Source: Bacillota bacterium (GTDB lineage Bacteria > Bacillota > Dethiobacteria > SKNC01). Taken from it: a DNA stretch of 59,963 bases. The translations under genes and the position numbers were made by a program. The first letter of the stretch is position 1; each line of letters starts with the position of its first letter. The DNA lies in NCBI GenBank assembly GCA_007120745.1, contig SKNC01000091.1, positions 1 to 59,963 on the forward strand, in the 5' to 3' direction. Under the pieces are notes generated by a model. It worked only from the letters and a program-made list of their open reading frames with translations, did not search any database and had not been told where the DNA came from. This document shows positions 10,119-19,741 of this stretch, in pieces.

Positions 10119-11006
10119 ATGCAAATCGGCCGAATTTTTGGCGTTAAAATCGTCTTTAACTGGTTTTTTTTCTTCTTCCTGTTCTTTTATGCTTTGTTGG
10201 GTCGTCTGGCTGAATCCCTTACGCTGTTTTCAGTGGTACTGCTTCATGATTTTTTCCACCTGATTGTGGCCCGGGGATATGGTTTAAACGTGAAGGAAGT
10301 TGAGCTGTTTCCCTTCGGAGGGATGGCGCATATTGATGACCTGCTGGAATATGACCCTACCGTAGAAAGCCGGGTAGCACTGGCCGGTCCCCTTTTCAAT
10401 ATTTTCATGGTAGCGGCGGCCATGGTTATTTATACCAACTTTCATATTCTGGCACAGGATATTTTATTGTTTTTTATTCGATGTAACCTTATCATAGCTT
10501 TTTTTAACCTGCTCCCCTTGATTCCCCTGGATGGAGGCCGCATTCTACGGGCCGGCCTTTCCAGGCGGTTTGGATATCGCAGGGCTACAGCCCAGGCCGT
10601 GGTAGTTACCAAAATTTTGGCGGTTATTTTTTTCATTACCGGCACAGCCATTCTTTTTACCGGTTCGATGAATTTTAGTTTAATAGTGATTGCCCCATTT
10701 TTATATTTTGCTGCCCAGAAGGAACAAAGTCAGGCGGCCTATGTTTTTGTACGCTACCTTGCCAAAAAACACAAAGAACTGGACAGGGAAGGCATATTAA
10801 AAGCCGGGTATATAGCAGCCCTGGAAGATACCCCTTTGAATGAAATCGTAAAACAGTTCACCCACAAAAATTACCAGATAGTACTGGTCATTTCCCCCGG
10901 GTACAAAATTAAAGGGACCGTAACCGAAGGACAGATAATCGATGCCATCTTTAAAAGAGGCGCCCACCTCCCTGTCAAAAACCTCATCAATAGAAATAAG
11001 AAATAA
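10119..11006 (+). CDS. Site-2 protease family (M50), SpoIVFB-like
   Basis: Multi-TM; LLHDFFH in the HExxH position; NLLPLIPLDGGRIL second motif; C-terminal CBS-like region. Confidence 0.85.
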   Translation: MQIGRIFGVKIVFNWFFFFFLFFYALLGRLAESLTLFSVVLLHDFFHLIVARGYGLNVKEVELFPFGGMAHIDDLLEYDPTVESRVALAGPLFNIFMVAAAMVIYTNFHILAQDILLFFIRCNLIIAFFNLLPLIPLDGGRILRAGLSRRFGYRRATAQAVVVTKILAVIFFITGTAILFTGSMNFSLIVIAPFLYFAAQKEQSQAAYVFVRYLAKKHKELDREGILKAGYIAALEDTPLNEIVKQFTHKNYQIVLVISPGYKIKGTVTEGQIIDAIFKRGAHLPVKNLINRNKK

Positions 11007-11028
11007 AAGCTAAAAAACTAAGAAAAAT

Positions 11029-11286
11029 GCAACACCGGGGACAGTTCTCAATGGTCGCCTTGAGACAGGATGACAGGGAAGACAGGGGAACAGTTCTGAA
11101 GAAAAGAAGGTTGTTGATAAAATTTAATAAAGTTGAGGAATTTTTAATTGATAAATTTGGTATAATATAAGTTGTACCATGTTTATTATTTGAAATATTT
11201 TAATATTTATATAGAAATAAACTGCACCCATGTAAAAACTAAATAAGACAGAGACCGTCCCCCTGTCTTTCCTGTCTTTTTGTTAT
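11029..11286. repeat. Candidate intergenic repeat element with imperfect inverted termini
   Basis: ATGACAGGGAAGACAGGGGAACAGTTCT near 11070-11098 versus reverse complement of AGAGACCGTCCCCCTGTCTTTCCTGTCTTT near 11250-11280; AT-rich middle. Confidence 0.5.
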
Positions 11287-11311
11287 AAGATTTTTGTTTA
11301 CAGGAGATTTT

Positions 11312-13192
11312 ATGAATATATTAAGAAAAAAATTGTACGAGATTCTACCCCAGGTAGAGAAACCCGCCAGGTATATCGGCGATGAATGGAACTCGTCTAA
11401 GGGTAGTGAATCTGATATGGTTGTTAAAGTTGCCCTGGCATTTCCCGAAGTTTACGAGGTGGGAATGTCACACCTGGGTTTACGAATTCTGTACGGCTTA
11501 TTAAATCAGCGTAAGAATACCACAGCGGAAAGGGTGTATGCTCCGTGGCCGGACATGGAAGAGAAGATGAGGGCACACGGCCTTCCGCTGTTTTCTCTGG
11601 AATCCGTTACCCCCGTGAAAGAGTTTGATTTCTTAGGCTTTACCTTTCAGTATGAATTGACGTATACCAATATCCTCAACATGTTGGATCTATCAGGGAT
11701 ACCCGTAAAAAGCGAAGACCGCACCCTGGAGCATCCCTTTGTGATTGCCGGGGGGCCTACCGCGTTTAATCCCGAGCCCATGGCGTCCTTTATAGATTTT
11801 TTTGTTATGGGCGATGGGGAAGAGGTCATCCTGGAAATTTTGGAACAGTATGAACACTGGAAACAAGAAGAGAAGAGAACACGCCTCAGCTTCTTAAAAA
11901 AGGCTGCAGAAATTCCTGGTATTTATGTTCCCTCCTTTTATAAGGACCAGTACAGTCCGGAAGGCAGCTATTTAAAGACGATTCCTCTGGTTGAAGAGGC
12001 GCCTCCGGTTATTACCCGCCGGGTAGTTCCGGATTTAAATGAAGCATTTTTCCCGGTCCAGTGGATGGTTCCTTACATTAACATAGTGCATGACCGCATT
12101 ATGTTGGAACTATTCAGAGGGTGTACCCGGGGCTGTAGATTTTGCCAGGCCGGTGTTTTATACCGGCCCCGCAGGGAACGGACCGCAGAAAAACTGAAGG
12201 ACATCTGTTTTCAGGCCATAGACCATACGGGATATGATGAAGTCTCTCTCAGTTCCCTGAGCAGCAGTGATTACAGCAGTATTGAATCTTTAATAGAAGA
12301 ATTACAAAAGCAGCTGAAACCCAGGGGAGTGAAAGTGACACTGCCCTCTCTCAGGGTGGACTCCTTTTCAGTCCGGCTGGCCCGGAATTTGCAGGATATT
12401 AAAAAAAGCGGCCTTACCTTCGCCCCGGAAGCGGGGACTCAAAGATTAAGGGACGTAATTAACAAAAACGTTACCGAAGAAGATCTGCTGACGACTGTAA
12501 CAGAGGCTTATAAAGCGGGCTGGAACACAATTAAGCTCTACTTCATGATTGGTCTGCCGAAAGAACAGCAGGAGGATTTGGAGGGAATCGTTGAGCTGGC
12601 CAAAAAGGCTGTGCAGAGATTTAGAGAAACGGTAGGGGAAAAAAGCAGAACAGGAAGGTTGAAAATTACTGTCAGCACTTCAACTTTTGTGCCCAAGCCC
12701 CACACTCCTTTTCAATGGGAACCACAAATCTCCATGGAGGAAGTTGAAAGAAAGCAGGCATATCTGAAAGAAAAATTAAAGGGAAGGAATCTGGCGTACA
12801 GCTGGCATGAACCCGCGGCCAGTTTTCTGGAGGCGGTAATCTGCCGGGGAGACCGAAGAATTTCTGAGGTTATCTTTACGGCCTGGCAGATGGGATGTAC
12901 TTTTGACAGCTGGTCTGAAAAGTTTGATTTTCGAAAATGGAGTCAGTCCTTTGAGCAGTGTGGGCTGAATCCCGAAGCTTTTGCATACCGACGGATGGAA
13001 ACCGGAGAAGCACTGCCCTGGGATCATATCCATACCGGAGTAACAAAAAAATTTTTAATCAGGGAGCATGAACGTTCTATCCAGGGAAGGACAACCCCTG
13101 ACTGCCGGGAGCACCGCTGTCAGGGCTGCGGCATTTGCACCTTTGAAGGCCTGGAAAATATGGGAGGAAGTATTATTGAGACTTCAGTTTAA
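11312..13192 (+). CDS. TIGR03960-type B12-binding/radical SAM family protein
   Basis: ELFRGCTRGCRFCQAG radical SAM CxxxCxxC; ATG at 11312 preceded by AGGAG. Confidence 0.88.
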   Translation: MNILRKKLYEILPQVEKPARYIGDEWNSSKGSESDMVVKVALAFPEVYEVGMSHLGLRILYGLLNQRKNTTAERVYAPWPDMEEKMRAHGLPLFSLESVTPVKEFDFLGFTFQYELTYTNILNMLDLSGIPVKSEDRTLEHPFVIAGGPTAFNPEPMASFIDFFVMGDGEEVILEILEQYEHWKQEEKRTRLSFLKKAAEIPGIYVPSFYKDQYSPEGSYLKTIPLVEEAPPVITRRVVPDLNEAFFPVQWMVPYINIVHDRIMLELFRGCTRGCRFCQAGVLYRPRRERTAEKLKDICFQAIDHTGYDEVSLSSLSSSDYSSIESLIEELQKQLKPRGVKVTLPSLRVDSFSVRLARNLQDIKKSGLTFAPEAGTQRLRDVINKNVTEEDLLTTVTEAYKAGWNTIKLYFMIGLPKEQQEDLEGIVELAKKAVQRFRETVGEKSRTGRLKITVSTSTFVPKPHTPFQWEPQISMEEVERKQAYLKEKLKGRNLAYSWHEPAASFLEAVICRGDRRISEVIFTAWQMGCTFDSWSEKFDFRKWSQSFEQCGLNPEAFAYRRMETGEALPWDHIHTGVTKKFLIREHERSIQGRTTPDCREHRCQGCGICTFEGLENMGGSIIETSV

Positions 13193-13835
13193 ATTTTCCA
13201 AAGAAGGTCTGCTGCGGTTCATATCTCACCTGGACGTACAGCGGCTGTTTATACGGGCTTTTCGAAGGGCCGAGCTTCCCGTTGCCCGTAAGGGAGGATT
13301 CAGTCCCCAGCCCAAAATGTCTTTTGCTTCGGCCCTGCCCCTGGGATACACCAGCAGCGGGGAATTCCTTGAAGTAGAATTGACACAAAGTATGGATACT
13401 GCGGAAGTTAAAAAAAGACTGTCTTCACAGCTGCCGGATGGAATCCATGTCAGCCAGGTGGAGGAAATTTCTTTAGACAAACCCTCATTAATGTCCAGGC
13501 TGGAGTCCGCTATATACCGTGTCGCTTTTACCACGGCTGAACCCCTGGAAGAAAAAAAATTGAAAGATGCTGTAGACCATCTTTTAAACAGAGAAGAAGC
13601 AGTAATTGTAAGGCGCTCAAAAAAGAAAGTAAAGAGGTTTAACGTGATTCCCTTTATTTTAAATATCGAAGTTCTGCCCACAAACCATAAGTTCCAAAAA
13701 GAGATGAGGCTGCACCTGAAGTCCGGGCAGGGGGGCAGTGTAAAACCTTTAGAAATATTGGACCTGTTGGAAAAAGAGGATTCATTTGAAATCATGAAAA
13801 AAGAAGCACACCGGGAGGAATTATTAATTGATTGA
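13176..13835 (+). CDS. TIGR03936 / DUF2344 family protein
   Basis: LRFISHLDVQRLFIRAFRRAELPVARKGGFSPQPKMSFASALPLGYTS; TTG start inferred, overlaps upstream gene by 17 nt. Confidence 0.88.
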   Translation: MRLQFKFSKEGLLRFISHLDVQRLFIRAFRRAELPVARKGGFSPQPKMSFASALPLGYTSSGEFLEVELTQSMDTAEVKKRLSSQLPDGIHVSQVEEISLDKPSLMSRLESAIYRVAFTTAEPLEEKKLKDAVDHLLNREEAVIVRRSKKKVKRFNVIPFILNIEVLPTNHKFQKEMRLHLKSGQGGSVKPLEILDLLEKEDSFEIMKKEAHREELLID

Positions 13836-13867
13836 CCCAAGGAGTTACCAGAACAGGAGTTGAAAAT

Positions 13868-15556
13868 ATGAACAACAAAATTATCGTAAACTGTGACAAC
13901 CGGGAAACCAGGGTCGCCGTATTGGAGGAGGGCGAGCTGGTAGAAGTTTATATAGAAAGACCCATTCACCAGAGGGTAGTGGGCAACATTTATTACGGGG
14001 TAGTAGCCAATGTACTGCCGGGAATGCAGGCGGCTTTTGTGGACATTGGCTTGGAAAGAAACGCATTTTTATATGTGGATGACGTCCTTTTGGAGGAAGG
14101 CGAAGAGAATAACAATCAGGGGGGCAGGAAAAAATCCATAGAAGAGCTGTTACGGGTCGGGGATAAAATACTGGTGCAGGTGGTAAAGGAGCCCTTTGGA
14201 AGCAAAGGAGCCCGGGTTACCTGTCAGATTACACTGCCGGGGAGATACCTGGTACTGATGCCTACGGTAAAGTATATCGGTGTTTCCCGTCGAATAGAGA
14301 AGCCCGAAGAAAGGCAGCGCTTAAAAAGTTTGGGAGATGCCATAAAAACTGAGGATATGGGTTTGATTGTAAGGACTGTTGCAGAGGGTAAAGAGTCCGA
14401 TTATCTGAGCCACGATTTAGATTTCCTTCAAAAAATGTGGAAAAAGATTCAGCACCGGATGAACACAAAGGATGCCCCTGCCCTGGTTCACCAGGATTTG
14501 AATCTCATATACCGTATCGTCCGGGATTTATTTAATGATGATATCGACCAGCTGTTAATTGACACAAAGTATGAATATGAAAAAGTTTTGGAAATACTGG
14601 ATTATATCTCCCCTTCTTTGAAAAATAAAATATTTTACTACCGTGGGGAAAGACCCATCTTTGAAAAATATAACCTGGAAAATGAAATCGAAAAGGCCCT
14701 GAGAAGAACCGTTTGGCTGGACTGCGGGGGGTATCTGGTGTTTGACCAGACGGAAGCCCTTACGGTAGTTGACGTAAATACCGGTAAATTCATAGGCAGC
14801 ACCAATCTAGAGGATACCGTTTTTAAGACCAACATGGATGCTGCCAAAGAGATTGCCCGCCAGATCAGGCTTCGGGATATTGGCGGCATAATCATCATTG
14901 ATTTTATTGATATGAACAGTGAAAAACATGAAAGAAAGGTGCTGCAGACCCTGGAGGAAAGCATTAAGAAAGACCGGACCAAGGCCCATGTGCTGGGAAT
15001 TACCAACCTGGGTCTGGTGGAAATGACCCGCAAGAAAGTGAGGCAGGGCCTGGACGCTGTTCTCATGCAGCCCTGTCCATATTGTGACGGCAAGGGGAAA
15101 ATCTTTTCTCTGGAGGTTATGAGCGGAAAAATCGAAAGGCTTCTTAAAAAGATGCTTACCCAAGAAGATGGAGAGGCCATTCTCTTGGAAGTGAATCAAA
15201 ATGTAGCAGCCATGCTGATAGGAAGCAACGGCATCAACCTGAAAAAACTGGAGGAGGAAACTAAAAAATCTATCTTTATCAGGGGTTCTGATACCATGCA
15301 TATTGAAAAGTTTAAAGTGGTAATGATTGGAGAAGAACAGGAGGTTTCCAGGTTGGCTTCGCCGGTAATAAAAGGGGAAGTGTACCAGGTGAAGATTGAA
15401 GAACCCCACTTGAATAATCCCTATGACGGCATTGCCCGGATTCAGGGTTTTGTGATTGATGTGCAGGCTGCAGGGGCTTATGTGGGGGAAGAAGTTGAAG
15501 TTGAAATCACTGATGTAGCCAAAACCTACGCCCGGGCCCGGGTACTAAAAGATTAA
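13868..15556 (+). CDS. rng: Ribonuclease E/G family protein
   Basis: S1 domain; GGIIIIDFIDMNSEKHERKVL; CPYCDGKG zinc-link motif. Confidence 0.95.
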   Translation: MNNKIIVNCDNRETRVAVLEEGELVEVYIERPIHQRVVGNIYYGVVANVLPGMQAAFVDIGLERNAFLYVDDVLLEEGEENNNQGGRKKSIEELLRVGDKILVQVVKEPFGSKGARVTCQITLPGRYLVLMPTVKYIGVSRRIEKPEERQRLKSLGDAIKTEDMGLIVRTVAEGKESDYLSHDLDFLQKMWKKIQHRMNTKDAPALVHQDLNLIYRIVRDLFNDDIDQLLIDTKYEYEKVLEILDYISPSLKNKIFYYRGERPIFEKYNLENEIEKALRRTVWLDCGGYLVFDQTEALTVVDVNTGKFIGSTNLEDTVFKTNMDAAKEIARQIRLRDIGGIIIIDFIDMNSEKHERKVLQTLEESIKKDRTKAHVLGITNLGLVEMTRKKVRQGLDAVLMQPCPYCDGKGKIFSLEVMSGKIERLLKKMLTQEDGEAILLEVNQNVAAMLIGSNGINLKKLEEETKKSIFIRGSDTMHIEKFKVVMIGEEQEVSRLASPVIKGEVYQVKIEEPHLNNPYDGIARIQGFVIDVQAAGAYVGEEVEVEITDVAKTYARARVLKD

Positions 15557-15681
15557 GGCAGGCCATCGATTAGACAGCATAAAACCTGCATAAGGCGGAG
15601 GCATTGTGAATTTGGTAAAACTCCAGTGAAAGCTTCAATAAAAATAATAGCGGGGCAGGAGCACAAGGAGCCGGAAAAAAA

Positions 15682-15710
15682 TTGACAAATATATGGCATT
15701 GTGTTATTAT
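15682..15710 (+). promoter_or_regulatory. Candidate sigma-A promoter upstream of rpoB
   Basis: TTGACA (15682-15687), 17-nt spacer, TATTAT (15705-15710). Confidence 0.7.
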
Positions 15711-15746
15711 TATTAATTGCTTAACAAATTCATTTTAACCTGTTTT

Positions 15747-15756
15747 CTGGTATAAT
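15747..15756 (+). promoter_or_regulatory. Second candidate rpoB promoter, extended -10
   Basis: TGGTATAAT with TATAAT at 15751-15756; weak -35. Confidence 0.45.
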
Positions 15757-15858
15757 ATCCATGCAATAAGGAAATGTTATTATAATGTTATCCTTTTTTA
15801 CCAGAATTTTTCTTTTTAATGCTTTGTAAGTAAAAAATTTTTAGGGGTGAAGCTTTTA

Positions 15859-18800
15859 ATGTTCAGCACTTTGAAAATGGGGGAAAGGGAAAGAAGAGAT
15901 TTTGCCCAGATTGACGAAGTATTAGACCTGCCGGACCTGGTGGAAGTTCAAAAAAGCTCTTATCAGTGGTTTCTTAACCAGGGTTTGCAGGAAATGTTTG
16001 ATGACATCTCTCCAATTAAAGACTTCACAGGAAACTTAATTTTAGAATTCATTGGCTACTCTCTGGGAGTACCCAAGTATTCCGTAGAGGAATGTAAAGA
16101 AAGAGACGTAACGTACGCAGTTCCCCTGCGGGTAAAAGTTCGGCTAATTAATAAAGAAACTGGAGAGGTAAAAGAGCAGGAAGTATTTATGGGGGATTTT
16201 CCCCTGATGACTGAAAACGGCACATTTATTATTAACGGTGCCGAAAGAGTCATCGTCAGTCAGCTGGTACGTTCTCCCGGTGTTTATTATAACTCCTCCT
16301 GGGATATGAGCGGAAAGCTTTTATTTACCGGAACCATTATTCCAAACCGTGGAGCCTGGCTGGAGTTTGAAACCGATTCCAACGATGTGATATTTGTCAG
16401 GGTGGACAGGACCCGTAAGGTCCCTGTAACCGTGCTGCTGAGAGCCATTGGATCCGAAACAGATCAAGACTTAAAAAAACTTTTTGATAACGACCCCAGG
16501 ATAGACAGTACATTAGAAAAAGACCACACTGATTCCAGTGAATCCGGTCTTTTGGAAATCTATAAAAGGCTCAGGCCGGGAGAACCGTTGAATGTGGAAA
16601 ATGCCCGGTCTCTTTTCGAATCCCTCTTTTTTGACCCCAGGCGGTATGATTTTGCCCATGTGGGGCGTTACAAGGTAAATAAAAAACTTTCGCTGACCAA
16701 TCGAATTATTGGAAGGCTTTTGGCAGAAGATGTAATGGACCCGGAAAATAAAGCGGTCCTGGTTGAGGCCAATCAGAGGGTTACGGAGAAGGTTTGCGAC
16801 CTTTTAAAGGAAAAGAAAATAGAAAAAGTAAAAGTGTACGGAGAAGATAATAAAGTTTGCACCGTGTTTACCAACGGTGATGTAGATTTAAAAGTTAAAA
16901 ATTTAACCCGGGAGGATATACTGGCCTCCGTGGGCTACCTGCTGAACTTGATGGACGGCCTGGGTACCACGGATGACATAGACCACCTGGGGAACCGGCG
17001 CCTGCGCAGCGTTGGAGAACTGCTGCAAAACCAGTTTCGAATTGGCCTGTCCCGGATGGAAAGAGTGGTTCGGGAAAGAATGACCATTCAGGATGTAGAT
17101 GCCATTACTCCCCAGGCGCTTATCAATATTCGTCCGGTTATTGCTTCCATTAAAGAGTTTTTCGGTTCAAGCCAGCTATCTCAATTTATGGACCAGACAA
17201 ATCCCCTGGCGGAATTGACTCACAAAAGGAGACTCAGCGCACTGGGTCCCGGGGGATTAAGCCGGGAGAGGGCAGGCTTTGAAGTAAGGGACGTTCACCA
17301 CTCTCACTATGGAAGGATGTGCCCTATTGAAACTCCTGAAGGGCCCAACATTGGACTGATTGGTTCCTTAAGTACGTACGCCAGAATTAATAAGTATGGT
17401 TTTATTGAGACCCCTTATCGAAAGGTGGACAAAGAAAGAGGAATTGCTACGGAGGAGATTGTCTATTTGACCGCAGATGACGAAGACAATTTTGTCATTG
17501 CCCAGGCCAATGCCCGCCTGGACGAAAAAGGACATTTTCTCAGCAATTTAATCAGCTGCCGTTTCAAACACGAAGTATTGACCAGGCCTCCCCAGGAGAT
17601 CGACTACATGGATGTATCTCCGAAACAGCTGGTCAGTGTAGCGACCGCGTTGATTCCTTTCCTGGAAAATGATGATGCCAACCGGGCCTTGATGGGCTCC
17701 AATATGCAGCGCCAGGCAGTTCCTCTTATGCAGACAGAGGCTCCTATGGTGGGAACAGGTATGGAGTATAAGGCTTCCAAAGATTCAGGAGTAGTGGTAA
17801 TCTGCCGGTCCGGTGGCGAAATAGTCAAAGTGACGGCAGAAGAGATTATCATAAAGAGGGATGATGAACTGGACTCCCGAATTATTAACGGAAGAACCGG
17901 AGAAATATTTGATAGTCCGGAACTTACTGCCCGTTTTGGGAAAGGGCTGGACACCTATAAACTGCAAAAATTTAAACGATCAAACCAGGGCACCTGCATG
18001 AACCAGAAACCTTTTGTTCGGAAAGGACAGCGGGTGGAAGAAGGCGATATCATTGCAGATGGCCCCTGCACCGATTTGGGTGAACTGGCCCTGGGTCGAA
18101 ACATACTGGTAGCTTTTATGCCCTGGGAAGGATATAACTACGAGGATGCCATTCTTCTCAGTGAAAAAGCGGTGAAAGAGGATGTATTTACCTCCATTCA
18201 TATAGAAGAATATGAAGCGGAAGCCCGGGACACCAAGCTGGGCCCGGAAGAAATCACCCGGGATATCCCCAATGTGGGGGAGGAAGCCCTGAAAGACCTG
18301 GATGAAAGGGGTATTATCCGATCCGGAGCGGAAGTTAGAGCCGGTGATATCCTGGTGGGGAAAGTGACTCCCAAGGGGGAAACGGAACTTACTGCGGAAG
18401 AAAGACTCCTGCGAGCCATCTTCGGTGAAAAAGCCCGGGAAGTCAGGGACACCTCTTTGAGGGTTCCTCATGGTGAGTCCGGCATGGTGGTGGACGTAAA
18501 GGTGTTTTCCCGGGAAGCGGGAGATGAACTTCCCCCTGGAGTGAACGAGCTGGTAAGGGTCTACGTAGCCCAGAAAAGAAAGATTTCCGAGGGCGACAAA
18601 ATGGCCGGCCGTCACGGCAATAAAGGGGTTATCGCCAGGATTCTGCCGGAGGAGGATATGCCTTTCCTTCCGGACGGTACTCCTGTAGAAATTGTCCTGA
18701 ATCCCCTGGGGGTTCCCTCAAGGATGAATATCGGACAGGTACTGGAAGCACACCTGGGTTGGGCCGCAAAAACCCTGGGGCTTCATATGGCCTCCCCGGT

Positions 18801-19686
18801 TTTTGACGGGGCCAACGAAGAAGACGTGTTTGACTGCTTAAGGGAAGCCGGCATACCTGAAAATGGAAAGACCGTCCTTTTTGACGGAAGGACAGGAGAA
18901 CCTTTTGATAATGAAGTTGCCGTGGGCTATGTGTATATGCTGAAACTGGCCCACCTGGTAGATGACAAAATACACGCCCGTTCCACCGGACCTTATTCCC
19001 TGGTTACCCAGCAGCCCCTGGGCGGTAAAGCACAGTTTGGGGGACAGAGATTTGGGGAAATGGAGGTCTGGGCCCTGGAAGCCTATGGCTCTGCCTATAC
19101 TTTACAGGAAATATTAACGGTAAAATCAGATGACGTGGTAGGCCGGGTAAAAACGTATGAGGCCATTGTCAAGGGAGAGAACATTCCGGAACCTGGAGTG
19201 CCGGAGTCCTTTAAGGTGCTGGTCAAAGAACTCCAGAGCCTGGGGATGGATGTTAAAGTCTTCAGTGAAGAAACTGGGGAGATCGCCATTCAGGAGGATG
19301 AAGAAGAGATAACCGACTTAAAGGAAGAACTGGAAATTGATATAGAGGGGAAAGAGTCTGGGGACGAAGTAGAGGACTCTGATGAACTGGAGGATCATCT
19401 AGAGGAGGATGAAAATTTAGAGGAAGATGCTGAAGATGTTGAAAACGCTGAAGACGCTCTTATCAAAGTATCCTTTTTAGATGACGAGCCGGAAATTGCA
19501 GAGGAACTGGATGATGTGGACTTCGACCTGGAGGAAGAAGATGATGTATTTGAAATTACCGGTGATAAGGAGGAAGATGAGGAGGATTTCCTGCTGGAAC
19601 CCCAGAGAAAAAAGAAAAACAGGTTTAAAGATATGTATATAGAGGACGACGAAGATGAAGATATAGACCTGGATGATTTAGAGTAA
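15859..19686 (+). CDS. rpoB: DNA-directed RNA polymerase subunit beta with long acidic C-terminal extension
   Basis: Canonical RpoB motifs ([32 protein letters not shown]); in-frame GTG at 15847 also possible start. Confidence 0.98.
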   Translation: MFSTLKMGERERRDFAQIDEVLDLPDLVEVQKSSYQWFLNQGLQEMFDDISPIKDFTGNLILEFIGYSLGVPKYSVEECKERDVTYAVPLRVKVRLINKETGEVKEQEVFMGDFPLMTENGTFIINGAERVIVSQLVRSPGVYYNSSWDMSGKLLFTGTIIPNRGAWLEFETDSNDVIFVRVDRTRKVPVTVLLRAIGSETDQDLKKLFDNDPRIDSTLEKDHTDSSESGLLEIYKRLRPGEPLNVENARSLFESLFFDPRRYDFAHVGRYKVNKKLSLTNRIIGRLLAEDVMDPENKAVLVEANQRVTEKVCDLLKEKKIEKVKVYGEDNKVCTVFTNGDVDLKVKNLTREDILASVGYLLNLMDGLGTTDDIDHLGNRRLRSVGELLQNQFRIGLSRMERVVRERMTIQDVDAITPQALINIRPVIASIKEFFGSSQLSQFMDQTNPLAELTHKRRLSALGPGGLSRERAGFEVRDVHHSHYGRMCPIETPEGPNIGLIGSLSTYARINKYGFIETPYRKVDKERGIATEEIVYLTADDEDNFVIAQANARLDEKGHFLSNLISCRFKHEVLTRPPQEIDYMDVSPKQLVSVATALIPFLENDDANRALMGSNMQRQAVPLMQTEAPMVGTGMEYKASKDSGVVVICRSGGEIVKVTAEEIIIKRDDELDSRIINGRTGEIFDSPELTARFGKGLDTYKLQKFKRSNQGTCMNQKPFVRKGQRVEEGDIIADGPCTDLGELALGRNILVAFMPWEGYNYEDAILLSEKAVKEDVFTSIHIEEYEAEARDTKLGPEEITRDIPNVGEEALKDLDERGIIRSGAEVRAGDILVGKVTPKGETELTAEERLLRAIFGEKAREVRDTSLRVPHGESGMVVDVKVFSREAGDELPPGVNELVRVYVAQKRKISEGDKMAGRHGNKGVIARILPEEDMPFLPDGTPVEIVLNPLGVPSRMNIGQVLEAHLGWAAKTLGLHMASPVFDGANEEDVFDCLREAGIPENGKTVLFDGRTGEPFDNEVAVGYVYMLKLAHLVDDKIHARSTGPYSLVTQQPLGGKAQFGGQRFGEMEVWALEAYGSAYTLQEILTVKSDDVVGRVKTYEAIVKGENIPEPGVPESFKVLVKELQSLGMDVKVFSEETGEIAIQEDEEEITDLKEELEIDIEGKESGDEVEDSDELEDHLEEDENLEEDAEDVENAEDALIKVSFLDDEPEIAEELDDVDFDLEEEDDVFEITGDKEEDEEDFLLEPQRKKKNRFKDMYIEDDEDEDIDLDDLE

Positions 19687-19741
19687 TGTGGTTACGGAGT
19701 GCGAAGAATAATTAATTCATTTGAAGGGAGAGTAATAGCCC

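Noticed and set aside
17161-17330. Possible rifampicin-resistance changes in rpoB and streptomycin-resistance changes in rpsL
   Set aside because: The RRDR region ([30 protein letters not shown]) and S12 [13 protein letters not shown] look wild-type by eye.
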